Source of the DNA: Pseudonocardia sp. MH-G8
GTDB lineage: Bacteria > Actinomycetota > Actinomycetes > Mycobacteriales > Pseudonocardiaceae
NCBI RefSeq assembly: GCF_002262885.1
Contig: NZ_NKYF01000015.1
Span: 142,577-206,576, forward strand
Length of the DNA: 64,000 bases
Direction of reading: 5' to 3'
A program made the position numbers and the translations under genes. Of this stretch, positions 26,045-34,575 are shown one piece after another (position 1 is the stretch's first letter; each line of letters begins with the position of its first letter). The notes beneath the pieces are model-generated. The model was not told where the DNA came from. It saw only the letters and a list, made by a program, of their open reading frames with translations, and did no database searches.

Positions 26045-26722
26045 TCAGGTGCGGTTGGCAAAGGCCTCGACGTCGTCGATGCGCCCGGAGACGATGAGCA
26101 CGTCCCCGGCCCGCACCACCGTGTCCTGGGTCGCGTAGGTGAACTCCTCGCCGCGGCGCTTCACCCCGACGACGGTGATGCCGAACGCCTGCCGCAACCC
26201 GCTCTCGGCCAACGACCTGCCCACGATGCCGTGCGGCGCGACGGTCTTGACCATGGCGAAGTCGTCCTCGAACTTGATGTAGTCGATCATCCGTCCGGTC
26301 ACCAGGTGCGCGACGCGTTCGCCCATCTCGTGCTCGGGCAGGACCACGTGGTGCGCGCCGACCCGCTCCAGGATGCGGCCGTGCTGGCGGCTGATCGCCT
26401 TGGCCCAGATGTGCGGGATCTCGAAGTCGACCAGGGTGGCGGTGGTGAGGATGCTCGCCTCGAGGTCGGTGCCGATCGCGACCACAGCGCGGTGGAACTG
26501 CGGGACGTCGAGCTGGCGCAGGGCCTCGGGGTCGGTGGTGTCGGCGACGGCGATGTGGGTGAGCTCGTCGGCGTAGCGCTGCGCGATCACCGGGTCGCTG
26601 TCGATGCCCAGGACCTCGGATCCGCGACGGACCAGCTCCCTGGCGACCGAGGCGCCGAAACGCCCCAACCCGAGTACGGCGACCCGGCCGCCGCCCGGCT
26701 CACGATCGGTCTTCCTAGCCAA
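26045..26722 (-). CDS. ktrA: KtrA/TrkA-type RCK potassium-channel regulator
   Basis: 225 aa. RCK_N Rossmann domain with AVLGLGRFGASVARELVRRG (the GxGxxG nucleotide site) and acidic DSDP after beta-2, then an RCK_C domain from ~140. The single N/C pair is the KtrA layout; TrkA proteins are twice as long. It assembles as an octameric ring on the KtrB dimer and gates it by ATP/ADP or NAD(H). The start is a rare TTG overlapping the ktrB stop by 8 bp, with GGAG about 11 bases upstream. Confidence 0.9.
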   Translation of the reverse strand: MARKTDREPGGGRVAVLGLGRFGASVARELVRRGSEVLGIDSDPVIAQRYADELTHIAVADTTDPEALRQLDVPQFHRAVVAIGTDLEASILTTATLVDFEIPHIWAKAISRQHGRILERVGAHHVVLPEHEMGERVAHLVTGRMIDYIKFEDDFAMVKTVAPHGIVGRSLAESGLRQAFGITVVGVKRRGEEFTYATQDTVVRAGDVLIVSGRIDDVEAFANRT

Positions 26723-28082
26723 CGATGGGTCGCTCCTCGGGCAGTTCGTAGCGGCGGACGCGGTCGCGCAGCGCGAGCGCGGACGCCAGCGTGATCGGGC
26801 CCAGTCTGCCCAGGAACATCATTGCCGTCAGCACCAGCTGCCCCGCCGGGGGCAGATCCGCGGTGATCCCCGTGGACAGGCCGACGGTGCCGAAGGCGGA
26901 CACGACCTCGAACAGCACGTCGTCGAGCCGGAACGGCGCCAGCGACAGCAGGACGACCGTCGACACGGTGACGAGGCCGACGCCCAGCAGCGCGACGGTG
27001 AGCGCCTGGCGCTGCACGGCAGCAGGTAGGCGCCGCCCCAGGACGTGCACCGTGGGTTCACCGCGAACCTCCGCGGCGATGACGAACGCGAGCAGCGCGA
27101 ACGTCGTGACCTTGATGCCGCCGGCGGTACCGGCGCTGCCGCCGCCGATGAACATCAGAATGTCGGTGATCAGCAGGGTCGCCGGATACAGCTCCCCCAT
27201 GTCCACGCTGTTGAATCCGGCCGTGCGCGGCATGACGCCGTGGAACAACCCCACGACCGCTTTGCCGCCGATGCCCAGCGGACCCAGCGTGGCCGGGTTG
27301 CGCCACTCGGTGATCAGGAACGCTGCCACGCCCACCACCAGCAGCACCGCGTAGGTGATCACGGTGATCCGGACGTGCAGCGACCAGCGGCGGGTGCCGG
27401 TACGAATCCTGCGGCCGAGCTCGAGCAGCACCGGGAACCCGATCCCTCCGAGCACCACGGCCACCACGATCGGCAGGCAGATCCACGGGTCGGTGGCGAA
27501 CGGCATCATGTTGTCGGTGAACAGGGCGAAGCCCGCGTTGTTGAACGCCGACACCGCGTGGAACACGCCGAGGTAGACCGCCCGGCCCGGTGCCTCGCCG
27601 TAGAACAACGCGAACCGCGCCACCAGCGGCACCGCGACCACGAGTTCGATGGCCACGCTCAGCGCCAGGATCGCGCCGACGACCTGACGCACATCGCCCA
27701 GACCCAGGGCCTTCGTCTCGGTCTGCGCGGTGAGCTGCAGCCTCAACCCGATGCGGCGCGCGATCAGCAGCCCGAGCAGCGTCGCCAGCGTCATGATCCC
27801 GATCCCGCCGACCTGGATCAGGCCGAGGATGACCAGCTCGCCGACCGTGGACCAGTAGGTCGGCGTATCGACCACGATCAACCCGGTGACGCACACCGCC
27901 GACACCGCCGTGAACAACGCCGCCACGATCGGGGCCGACGTCCCGTCCTGTGTGGCGACCGGAAGCAGCAGCAGAGCCGTTCCGACCGCGACCGCCGCGC
28001 CGAACCCGCCGACGACCGCGGCCGCGGGCCTCCGGAACAGCCACGGGACCGACGCCGGGCGTCCCTTCGCGAAGCTCGGCAC
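26715..28082 (-). CDS. ktrB: TrkH/KtrB-type potassium transporter
   Basis: 455 aa with four membrane-pore-membrane repeats. Filter-like loops are seen at AVSAVCVTGL, SAFNNAGFAL, RTAGFNSVD and SAFGTVGLSTGIT, each containing the conserved Gly of the K+ selectivity region. Forms the membrane part of the Ktr system with the overlapping ktrA product. GTG start. Divergent from a FAD monooxygenase gene. Confidence 0.92.
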   Translation of the reverse strand: MPSFAKGRPASVPWLFRRPAAAVVGGFGAAVAVGTALLLLPVATQDGTSAPIVAALFTAVSAVCVTGLIVVDTPTYWSTVGELVILGLIQVGGIGIMTLATLLGLLIARRIGLRLQLTAQTETKALGLGDVRQVVGAILALSVAIELVVAVPLVARFALFYGEAPGRAVYLGVFHAVSAFNNAGFALFTDNMMPFATDPWICLPIVVAVVLGGIGFPVLLELGRRIRTGTRRWSLHVRITVITYAVLLVVGVAAFLITEWRNPATLGPLGIGGKAVVGLFHGVMPRTAGFNSVDMGELYPATLLITDILMFIGGGSAGTAGGIKVTTFALLAFVIAAEVRGEPTVHVLGRRLPAAVQRQALTVALLGVGLVTVSTVVLLSLAPFRLDDVLFEVVSAFGTVGLSTGITADLPPAGQLVLTAMMFLGRLGPITLASALALRDRVRRYELPEERPIVG

Positions 28083-28185
28083 AGCGCGAGGCTAGACCCG
28101 ACACGACGAGGAGATCCGCAGACCGTGTTCGCCCCGATCGAGCTTTTCGTCCGGGCGGAGAAGGTGTGACCGGTACGGTCCCGGC

Positions 28186-29379
28186 ATGCGGATCCTCGTG
28201 TCGGGGGCGAGCATCGCGGGCCCTGTACTCGCCTACTGGCTCAGCCGCTACGGCTACGCCGTGACGGTCGTCGAACGCGCCCCGGCGCTGCGCAAGACCG
28301 GTGGGCACGCGGTCGACCTGTTCCGCCCGGCGATGGAGATCTCCGAACGGATGGGGGTACTACCGCGCATCGAGGAACTGGCCACCGGCACGAACCGGCT
28401 GGTGGTGACGCGGGAGGGCGCTCCGGGACCGGTTGCGATCGACCTCGCCAAGGTGTTCAGCGCGGCGTCCGACCGCCACGTCGAGGTCATGCGCGACGAC
28501 CTCAGCGAGGTCTATCACGACGCGGCCCGCGACGCCGTGGAGTACGTCTTCGGCGACCGGATCACCGCGATCGCCGCCGACGGCACCGTCACGTTCGAGA
28601 AGGCAGCACCCCGCCGGTTCGACCTCGTGGTCGGCGCCGACGGGCTGCACTCCGGTGTGCGCCGGCTGGTCTTCGGTGACGAGGCGCGCCACACCCACCT
28701 CGCCGGCGCCCATCTCGCGGTGCTGTCGGTACCCGCGGAGCTCGGCCGGGACGGCGAGATGCGGATGCACCTGGGCGCCGGGCGGGAGGCCGCGGTCTAC
28801 GGCGCCCGCCACCTGACCGACGCCCGCGCCGTCTTCCTGTTCCGCAGCGACCGCGAGTCGCACACCCACCGCGACGTACCACGGCAGAAGGACCTGCTGC
28901 GCCGCACCTTCGCCGGGATGCACCCGGAGGTGGACGTCTGGCTCGGCGAGCTGGAGCGCACCGCGGCCTTCTACTTCGACGCCATCATCCAGCTCCAACT
29001 CGACTCCTGGTCACGAGGACGGGTGACACTGGTCGGCGATGCCGGGTACTGCCCAGGACCCGCGGTCGGTGGCAGCACGAGCCTCGCCGTACTGGGTGCC
29101 TACGTCCTGGCCGGCGAGCTGGCCGTCGCGGGCGGCGACCACGAACGCGCCTACCCCGCGTACGAGCGCGAGATGGCAGAGGTCGTCCGGCGCAGTCGCG
29201 CGTTCGCCCGCGGCGTCGCGAAGACGCTCATCCCCTCGTCGGCACTGGGTGTCCGAGCGCTGTTGGGAGGCGCGCGCCTGCTGTCCGCCCTGCCCACGCC
29301 GATCAGCCGCGCCATCGCCAAGGCCAACGACAAGGGGCTGCGCCTGCACGACTCGATCCGCCTCAAGGCCTACCCCTGA
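28186..29379 (+). CDS. FAD-dependent aromatic-type monooxygenase
   Basis: 397 aa, group A flavoprotein monooxygenase (PHBH fold). The N-terminal dinucleotide motif is VSGASIAGPVLAYWLSRYG with GASIAG in place of GxGxxG, ending in the ribose-binding Glu (VVERA). The second FAD motif DLVVGADGLHSGVRR is near 147-161 and the third, VTLVGDAGYCPGP, near 280-292. These enzymes hydroxylate aromatics, polyketides or drugs such as rifampicin and tetracycline. It converges on the GbsR-type regulator with a 3-bp gap. Confidence 0.88.
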   Translation: MRILVSGASIAGPVLAYWLSRYGYAVTVVERAPALRKTGGHAVDLFRPAMEISERMGVLPRIEELATGTNRLVVTREGAPGPVAIDLAKVFSAASDRHVEVMRDDLSEVYHDAARDAVEYVFGDRITAIAADGTVTFEKAAPRRFDLVVGADGLHSGVRRLVFGDEARHTHLAGAHLAVLSVPAELGRDGEMRMHLGAGREAAVYGARHLTDARAVFLFRSDRESHTHRDVPRQKDLLRRTFAGMHPEVDVWLGELERTAAFYFDAIIQLQLDSWSRGRVTLVGDAGYCPGPAVGGSTSLAVLGAYVLAGELAVAGGDHERAYPAYEREMAEVVRRSRAFARGVAKTLIPSSALGVRALLGGARLLSALPTPISRAIAKANDKGLRLHDSIRLKAYP

Positions 29380-29382
29380 ACG

Positions 29383-29835
29383 TCAGGCGTGCCGCTGCTC
29401 GCGCCAGCGCTCGATGAGCGCGGGGAGCTCGGCGAACAGGTACGCGTAGAAGTCCCGCATCGCCTCCAGCCGCCGCGCGGCCGGGCTCCCGGTCGGGGTG
29501 CTCGCAACTCCCGCCTCCGCGATCTCCTGCATCACCTGGACCATCGCGTTCCGACCACTCATCAACGTGGCCCAGGCGTCGTCACGCATGCGGAAGTGCG
29601 ACCGGCGACTCCCCGGCACCGGCGCCGGCTCGATCAGCCCGACGGTGCGCAGCATCGTGATCGCCCCCGAGATCGACCCCGCGCTCGCGCCCAGCTGCTC
29701 ACCCAGCTCGGCCGCGGTCACCGATTCGCGGTCGGAGAACAGGAACGCCGCCAGGACGCGGGCGACCATGCGCTGCATCCCGTTCTGGTTCAGCGCGAGC
29801 GCGAGACGCTCGGCCACCTCACTGCTGTCGCCCAC
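29383..29835 (-). CDS. GbsR/MarR-family transcriptional regulator
   Basis: 150 aa. A winged helix with recognition segment LGEQLGASAGSISGAITMLRTVGLIEP (~43-69), typical of GbsR-type members, followed by a helical dimerisation region. GTG start 17 bp downstream of a perfect 16-bp palindrome, so autoregulation plus control of the divergent permease-glycosyltransferase pair is likely. Confidence 0.85.
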   Translation of the reverse strand: MGDSSEVAERLALALNQNGMQRMVARVLAAFLFSDRESVTAAELGEQLGASAGSISGAITMLRTVGLIEPAPVPGSRRSHFRMRDDAWATLMSGRNAMVQVMQEIAEAGVASTPTGSPAARRLEAMRDFYAYLFAELPALIERWREQRHA

Positions 29836-29851
29836 ACTCTCTCCACCTATG

Positions 29852-29880
29852 TTCAGAAATTTCTGAAATCATGCTACAGT
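29852..29880 (+). promoter_or_regulatory. GbsR-type operator overlapping a promoter
   Basis: TTCAGAAATTTCTGAA (29852-29867) is a perfect 16-bp palindrome in otherwise GC-rich DNA. Its first half doubles as a -35-like TTCAGA, 17 bp before a TACAGT -10 (29875-29880) that faces the permease gene. A regulator bound here would block RNA polymerase directly. Confidence 0.65.
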
Positions 29881-29910
29881 CTGCCCGTCGTTCCGCCGGG
29901 ACGGGGAGTC

Positions 29911-30414
29911 GTGGAGAGCCAGCTGCTCGACGAACGGGACCAGAACACCCTGGCCGCGTTGCGCGTGACGCCGGTGCCACCGCGCACCTACCCGACCTAC
30001 CGGGCCGGGGTGGCGATCGCGTTGACCACCTTCTCGGTGCTGGCCTCACTCGCGATATCCGGGCAGGTCGGTGCGCACACGCTCGTCCTGAGCGTGCCGA
30101 TCGCGCTCATGGCGGGCCTGCTCGCACCCGTCCTCGGCTTCACGATGAGCTCGCTGGGCCGCAACAAGATCGAGGCCCTCGCCGTGATGCGCGTGTTCGG
30201 CCTCGCCGTCTTCACCGTGCCGATGATCCCGTTCTTCATCCTCGACTCCCCCTGGCAGCTCGCCTTCGGCTTCCTGCCCCCGTACTGGCCCGTGCGAGCG
30301 TTCTGGTCGGCCTACGACGGCGGCGCCTACTGGCCCTACGTCGCGGTCGGCCTGCTCTACAACGCCGCGATTGCCCTCCTGCTGCTTCGGGTGGCGACCA
30401 GGAGGCTCCGGTGA
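29911..30414 (+). CDS. short ABC-2-type permease, apparently missing its N-terminal part
   Basis: 167 aa from GTG 29911. About five membrane helices follow LLDERDQNTLAALRVTPVPP, the cytosolic EKGERTLSALAVTP-like segment that in ABC-2 exporter permeases (fluoroquinolone-export type, ~240 aa) normally follows the first two helices. So roughly the first 70 residues are absent, and no ATPase gene is next to it. A promoter/operator sits just upstream, so the gene may still be expressed as a half-permease, or be a deletion remnant. Its stop overlaps the glycosyltransferase start (GTGA). Confidence 0.6.
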   Translation: MESQLLDERDQNTLAALRVTPVPPRTYPTYRAGVAIALTTFSVLASLAISGQVGAHTLVLSVPIALMAGLLAPVLGFTMSSLGRNKIEALAVMRVFGLAVFTVPMIPFFILDSPWQLAFGFLPPYWPVRAFWSAYDGGAYWPYVAVGLLYNAAIALLLLRVATRRLR

Positions 30415-31670
30415 AAGCGCTCGTGCTGGCCCACGGCACACGAGGCGACGTCCAGCCCTACGCCGCGCTCGCCCTCGCCCTGAAGCAGGCCGGGCACGAA
30501 GCGCTGCTCGCCGCACCGGCGGCCTCCGCGTCACTCGCCGCGCCCTACGGTCTCGACTTCACCGCGGTGCACGACGGCCCGAACACCCTCACCGACGACC
30601 AGGAGATCCGCGAGGCCATCGAGACCAACTACCGCGGCCTGCGCGGCAAGCGCATCGCAATAGAGGTCATGCGTCGCAGCAAACCGCTGATGGCCAAGGT
30701 CTTCGCCGACATGGTCGCGGCGGCGCCCGGCGGAGCCGACGTCGTCGTGCACCATCCCGGTATCCCGGGCCACCGGATCGCCGAGGCGATGGGCGTGCCT
30801 GCCGTTCCGGCGGCCCTGCAGCCGGGATGGGTCCCCACCAGCACCTTCCGCAACCCGATGCTGCCCGTCCCGGTCCCGCGAGCGCTCAACCGCGCCTCGT
30901 ACCTCCCGATCAAGCTGATCCTCCGCGCGTTCGGATCCGTCGCGGACCCGGTCCTCGAGCTACCGCGCAGGCGCGGACGACACGACATCCTGCGCAGGCC
31001 GGACGGCGGGCCGACCACTGTCCTCCAGGGGTTCAGCAGCGCCCTTCTGCCCGGCGAACCCGACTACCCGCCCTGGGTGCACACCACCGGCTTCTGGTTC
31101 CTACCCGCACCACCCGGCTGGGCACCCCCCGCGCACCTCACCGACTTCGTGCAGGCAGGTCCGCCCCCGGTGTACATCGGCTTCGGCAGTATGGCGGGCA
31201 CGGACCCACAGCGGGTGGGGGCGATCATCACCGACGCAGTTGCCCTCGCCGACGTCCGCGCGGTGATCGTCGCCGGGTGGGGTGGCATCCGGCTCGACGA
31301 CGTATCGGACCGGGTGCTCCTGCTCGACCAGGTGCCGCACGACTGGCTCTTCCCCCGGATGGCGGCCGTCGTGCACCACGGCGGGAGCGGCACCACCGGA
31401 GCCGCGCTCGCCGCCGGCCGGCCGCAGGTGATCTGCCCGTTCGTCGCGGACCAGCCGTTCTGGGCCGCGCGGGCACACGCCGTCGGGGTCGCGCCCCCAC
31501 CCCAACCGCAACGGCGTCTGACCGCGGCCGGCCTCGCCGACGCGATCCGCCGCGCTGTGACAGATCACCACATCGCCGAGCGCGCCGAGGAGATCGGTGC
31601 CCGGGTGCGGGCCGAGAACGGAGTCCGGACGGCGGTCCGGGTCCTGGAGGCACTCGGCAACGGTTCATGA
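30411..31670 (+). CDS. GT1/GT28-like glycosyltransferase (sterol/lipid glucosyltransferase type)
   Basis: 419 aa. N-terminal ALVLAHGTRGDVQPYAALALAL is the GT28-like Rossmann motif of sterol glucosyltransferases and glycopeptide Gtfs. The C-terminal donor motif is AVVHHGGSGTTGAALAAGRPQVICPFVADQPFWA near 318-351. AGGAGG precedes the GTG. Being coupled to a membrane permease under a GbsR operator suggests modification of a membrane lipid or an exported compound. Acceptor unknown. Confidence 0.87.
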   Translation: MKALVLAHGTRGDVQPYAALALALKQAGHEALLAAPAASASLAAPYGLDFTAVHDGPNTLTDDQEIREAIETNYRGLRGKRIAIEVMRRSKPLMAKVFADMVAAAPGGADVVVHHPGIPGHRIAEAMGVPAVPAALQPGWVPTSTFRNPMLPVPVPRALNRASYLPIKLILRAFGSVADPVLELPRRRGRHDILRRPDGGPTTVLQGFSSALLPGEPDYPPWVHTTGFWFLPAPPGWAPPAHLTDFVQAGPPPVYIGFGSMAGTDPQRVGAIITDAVALADVRAVIVAGWGGIRLDDVSDRVLLLDQVPHDWLFPRMAAVVHHGGSGTTGAALAAGRPQVICPFVADQPFWAARAHAVGVAPPPQPQRRLTAAGLADAIRRAVTDHHIAERAEEIGARVRAENGVRTAVRVLEALGNGS

Positions 31671-31780
31671 GCGGTGGCATCCCGACGCAGCGAGCGCGCA
31701 CCGACGGCCCTTCGGGCGCTTCACCCGTTCGTGGCCCGCTCCGCCGGGTGGCCCTACCGACGGCCGGGAACGCGGCATGC

Positions 31781-32458
31781 ATGACCCGCTCGACACGACC
31801 GCGCGCCGCGTGGCTCCCGATCCTGCTCACCGGCACCGTCCTGGCCGCAGTGGCCTGCGGCGGGCCCGAACCGGCCCCGCCGGCCCCGCCGGACGCACCT
31901 CTCGCCCCACCCACGCCGAGTGCACCCCTCGCCCCGCAGCCGGCGCTCGCGGAGGTCGAAGCCGAGGGCACCCTCGCCGCGCCCGAGCAGGCGCAGGACG
32001 CGTTCACCTACGACCCGGCGCAGGCGCCGGCGGGCGCGGAGCTCTCGGTCGAGGCCGGGGGGTCGAACGGGGCCACGCAGGTGCAGCTCGACGTGGACGG
32101 ACTGTTGCCCGACCGCGGCTACGCCGCCCACGCGCACGCCCGCCCGTGCGGCCCCACCGGCGACGCCGCCGGGCCGCACTTCCAGAACGAGGTCGACCCC
32201 GCCGCCACCCCGGAACAGCCCTCCACCGACCCGGCCTACGCCAACCCCCAGAACGAGATCTGGCTCGACCTGCGCACCGACAGCGAGGGCGACGGCGAGG
32301 CGAGCACCGAGGTGCCGTTCGTGTTCCGCGACCGCGCACCCGCGTCCGTCATCATCCACGCAGCCGAGTCCACCGCGACCGCTCCCGGCGAGGCGGGCTC
32401 CGCGGGTGGCCGGTTGGCCTGCCTGAACGTGCCGTTCGACCAGGCCGCGAGCGGCTGA
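31781..32458 (+). CDS. SodC-like lipoprotein with copper but not zinc ligands
   Basis: 225 aa. Lipobox LAAVAC puts the lipid on Cys26; residues 31-55 are a Pro-rich spacer. The SodC core keeps the four copper ligands His117, His119 (HAH), His133 (GPHF) and His193 (IIHAA) and a Cys123/Cys214 disulfide pair. The two zinc His and the electrostatic-loop Asp are not found between 134 and 165. This is the pattern of Cu-only superoxide dismutases. Acts outside the membrane. An in-frame ATG at 31667 would add 38 residues ahead of the signal peptide and is unlikely. Confidence 0.8.
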   Translation: MTRSTRPRAAWLPILLTGTVLAAVACGGPEPAPPAPPDAPLAPPTPSAPLAPQPALAEVEAEGTLAAPEQAQDAFTYDPAQAPAGAELSVEAGGSNGATQVQLDVDGLLPDRGYAAHAHARPCGPTGDAAGPHFQNEVDPAATPEQPSTDPAYANPQNEIWLDLRTDSEGDGEASTEVPFVFRDRAPASVIIHAAESTATAPGEAGSAGGRLACLNVPFDQAASG

Positions 32459-32525
32459 CCGCCTCCGGGGATCGACCGCTCCGGCTGCCGATCGGGACCC
32501 GGCTGACGCGCCTGGTGGTCATCGC

Positions 32526-33083
32526 TCACATGTCCAGGCGCGGGAGCGTGGGCCACCGGTCGGAGGCCCAGGCGGGCCAGCTATCGAACGGTGGCGGGGG
32601 CGGAGGCGGCGAGCAGCCGTGGAGCTCGTCGTTCGTGGGCGGCGTGAACGAGGTGCGGAACCGCTCGTGGTCGTCGAGGGTCATCTCGAAGGTCTCCTCC
32701 GGAGCCTCGCGCCACCGCGCCGCTGCTCGCTCCCTGCGCTCATCCTCGGGAAGCGTCACGTAGTGCATCTCGAAGTCGGCGCCGGCGAGGTCGGCGATCG
32801 CACGGAGGGCCCATCGCTCCTCGCTGGACCAGCAGCCGAAGTCGAGGATCACGGACCCGCCCACCCGCAACACGCGGTGGGCAACCCAGATGAGCCGGCC
32901 TTCCAGAACGTCGCGCTTCCCACCGAAGTCGGCCCAGTGGACCCCGAACAGCGGCAACATCCACTCGTCGGGGGTCAGCCGCAAGGCACCGCCTGCTCGC
33001 TCCAGCTCGCGAGCAAGGGTCGTCTTCCCCACGCCGGGCAGGCCGACCGTGAGATGCAACCTCTGCCGTGGACCCACGGGCAT
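32526..33083 (-). CDS. P-loop ATP-binding kinase-like protein
   Basis: 185 aa. Walker A GLPGVGKTT (~12-20), a TPDEWM loop, LDFGCWSSEERW as the Walker-B-like strand, and an Arg-rich lid (LPEDERRERAAARWREAP) match the AAA_33/zeta-toxin-like kinase group, which phosphorylates small molecules such as antibiotics or nucleotides. The C-terminus has an odd run of eight Pro. I start it at ATG 33083; the open frame continues upstream into an unrelated membrane-protein remnant. Confidence 0.75.
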   Translation of the reverse strand: MPVGPRQRLHLTVGLPGVGKTTLARELERAGGALRLTPDEWMLPLFGVHWADFGGKRDVLEGRLIWVAHRVLRVGGSVILDFGCWSSEERWALRAIADLAGADFEMHYVTLPEDERRERAAARWREAPEETFEMTLDDHERFRTSFTPPTNDELHGCSPPPPPPPFDSWPAWASDRWPTLPRLDM

Positions 33084-33308
33084 CACCTTGCCCGCGGTGC
33101 TGGGCAAACCGCTATCGGGTTGGTGCGGACCGGCGCGGAACGCGATGCCACCGAGGAATGCGGCGAGCCCCGGCACGATGACGACGAGCGGGATCGAGTC
33201 GTTGTACTGGAGGTGGTACGCGGCGAACTCCTCGGGCGCCACCGCACGGAACAACGGGTACGACACGAACTGGGCCTGCCAGCCGATCGCCGCCGAGTAT
33301 GTGTGCCG
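33084..33308 (-). pseudogene. remnant of a small membrane protein fused in frame to the kinase
   Basis: About 75 codons read HTYSAAIGWQAQFVSYPLFR, then AYHLQYNDSIPLVVIVPGLA. A YPLF..V.PE.F..YH pattern followed by a hydrophobic helix is typical of the first third of DUF1772-like membrane proteins. It stops abruptly after AFRAGPHQPD and continues without a stop into the kinase reading frame. I see a truncated gene, not a designed fusion. Confidence 0.45.
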
Positions 33309-33362
33309 GCAGCGGCCGGGGCCGGCGGCGGTCGGATGCAGTCGTGACCGCCGCCGGTGGCG

Positions 33363-34409
33363 TTACGGCCGGATCTCGTAGACGAGGTTGAAGGCGCTCT
33401 GTGCGGCCCGACGGAATCGGGTGAAGCCGGCCTCCACCGTCACCTGCCTGATCGCTGCCTCACCGGCCTGGGCCCCGAGCGCGTACCCGCCGGCCTGGGA
33501 CATCCCGTTCGGCACGCACAGGAACGTCGAGCCGGCGTAGTAGAGCCGGCCGACCGGGTTGAAGTTCTCCTCGACGACGTCCGAGGCGTTCGGCTCGACC
33601 AGCAGCCAGGTGCCGTCCGGGGCCAGCGCCTCCCGCACTCGACGCGCGGCGCCGACCGGGTCGCCCATGTCGTGCAGGCAGTCGAACATCGTCACCAGGT
33701 CGTAGCCGGTGCCGGTGAACGTCTGCGCGGTGGCTGTCTCGAACGTGACCCGCTCACCCACGCCGGCCTCGGCGGCCTTCTTGCGCGCCAGCTCGATCGA
33801 CTCGCCGTGGTAGTCCGAGCCGACGATCGTGGTGCGCGGATAAGCTCGTGCGAGCAGCACGGACGAGGAGCCGAGGCCGCAGCCCACGTCGGCGACCCGC
33901 CCGCCCGCGGTCAGCTTCGCCTCGACGTCGTCGAGCGCCGGGATCCAGTTCGGGATCAGCTCGGCGACGTAGCCGGGGCGGTAGAACGCGTCGCAGCCGG
34001 CGAAGACGTCGTCGTGGTGCTCGTGCCAGGCGACACCGTTGCCGGTGCGGAACGCCTCGGTGATCTGCGGTTCGGCCCGCAGGTAGCCCAGCCCCAGGAC
34101 GAATATGGCCGGCGCGTTCGGTCCGTTCGGGTCGGCCAGGCAGAACGCCTGCTCCTCGGTCAAGGAGAACTCGCCGGTCCCCGGGTGGTAGGTGACGTAT
34201 CCGCCGGCGGCCTGCCCGCGCAGCCACTCGGTGAGGTAGCGGGGATGGCAGCCGGTGCGCTCGGCGAACTGCTCGGGCGTGGCGGGGCCCTGGGCGAGTG
34301 ACCGGTACAGCCCGAGGCGGTACCCGATCACGACCGAACCGGCGGCGCCGGTCGCCCCCATGTCCGTGACGACCTGGCCGAGGAACGCTGTCACCTTGTC
34401 GTGGTCCAT
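33363..34409 (-). CDS. Rv2258c-like SAM-dependent methyltransferase
   Basis: 348 aa. An N-terminal winged-helix region (residues ~15-100, with EQFAERTGCHPRYLTEWLRGQ) precedes a Rossmann methyltransferase with VADVGCGLGSSSVLLAR near 178-194 and VTMFDCLHDMGDP near 255. The architecture and length match Rv2258c-type enzymes. ATG 34409 has AGGGAGA upstream. Divergent from the SARP regulator, which may control it. Confidence 0.87.
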   Translation of the reverse strand: MDHDKVTAFLGQVVTDMGATGAAGSVVIGYRLGLYRSLAQGPATPEQFAERTGCHPRYLTEWLRGQAAGGYVTYHPGTGEFSLTEEQAFCLADPNGPNAPAIFVLGLGYLRAEPQITEAFRTGNGVAWHEHHDDVFAGCDAFYRPGYVAELIPNWIPALDDVEAKLTAGGRVADVGCGLGSSSVLLARAYPRTTIVGSDYHGESIELARKKAAEAGVGERVTFETATAQTFTGTGYDLVTMFDCLHDMGDPVGAARRVREALAPDGTWLLVEPNASDVVEENFNPVGRLYYAGSTFLCVPNGMSQAGGYALGAQAGEAAIRQVTVEAGFTRFRRAAQSAFNLVYEIRP

Positions 34410-34575
34410 CTCGGTTCTCCCTCTGATCTGCGCACCGGCCGGATCCGGGCTGCACGACGAGCGTCGGCGGGCGGGCTGTCCCGCTGCTGCCACGTCCTTG
34501 CAGCCCGCTGACAGCGCCGCGGCCGGCAGCCGGTGAGGGCTCCCGGCCGGACCCCGGCGGTGCGACGATGGGTCG

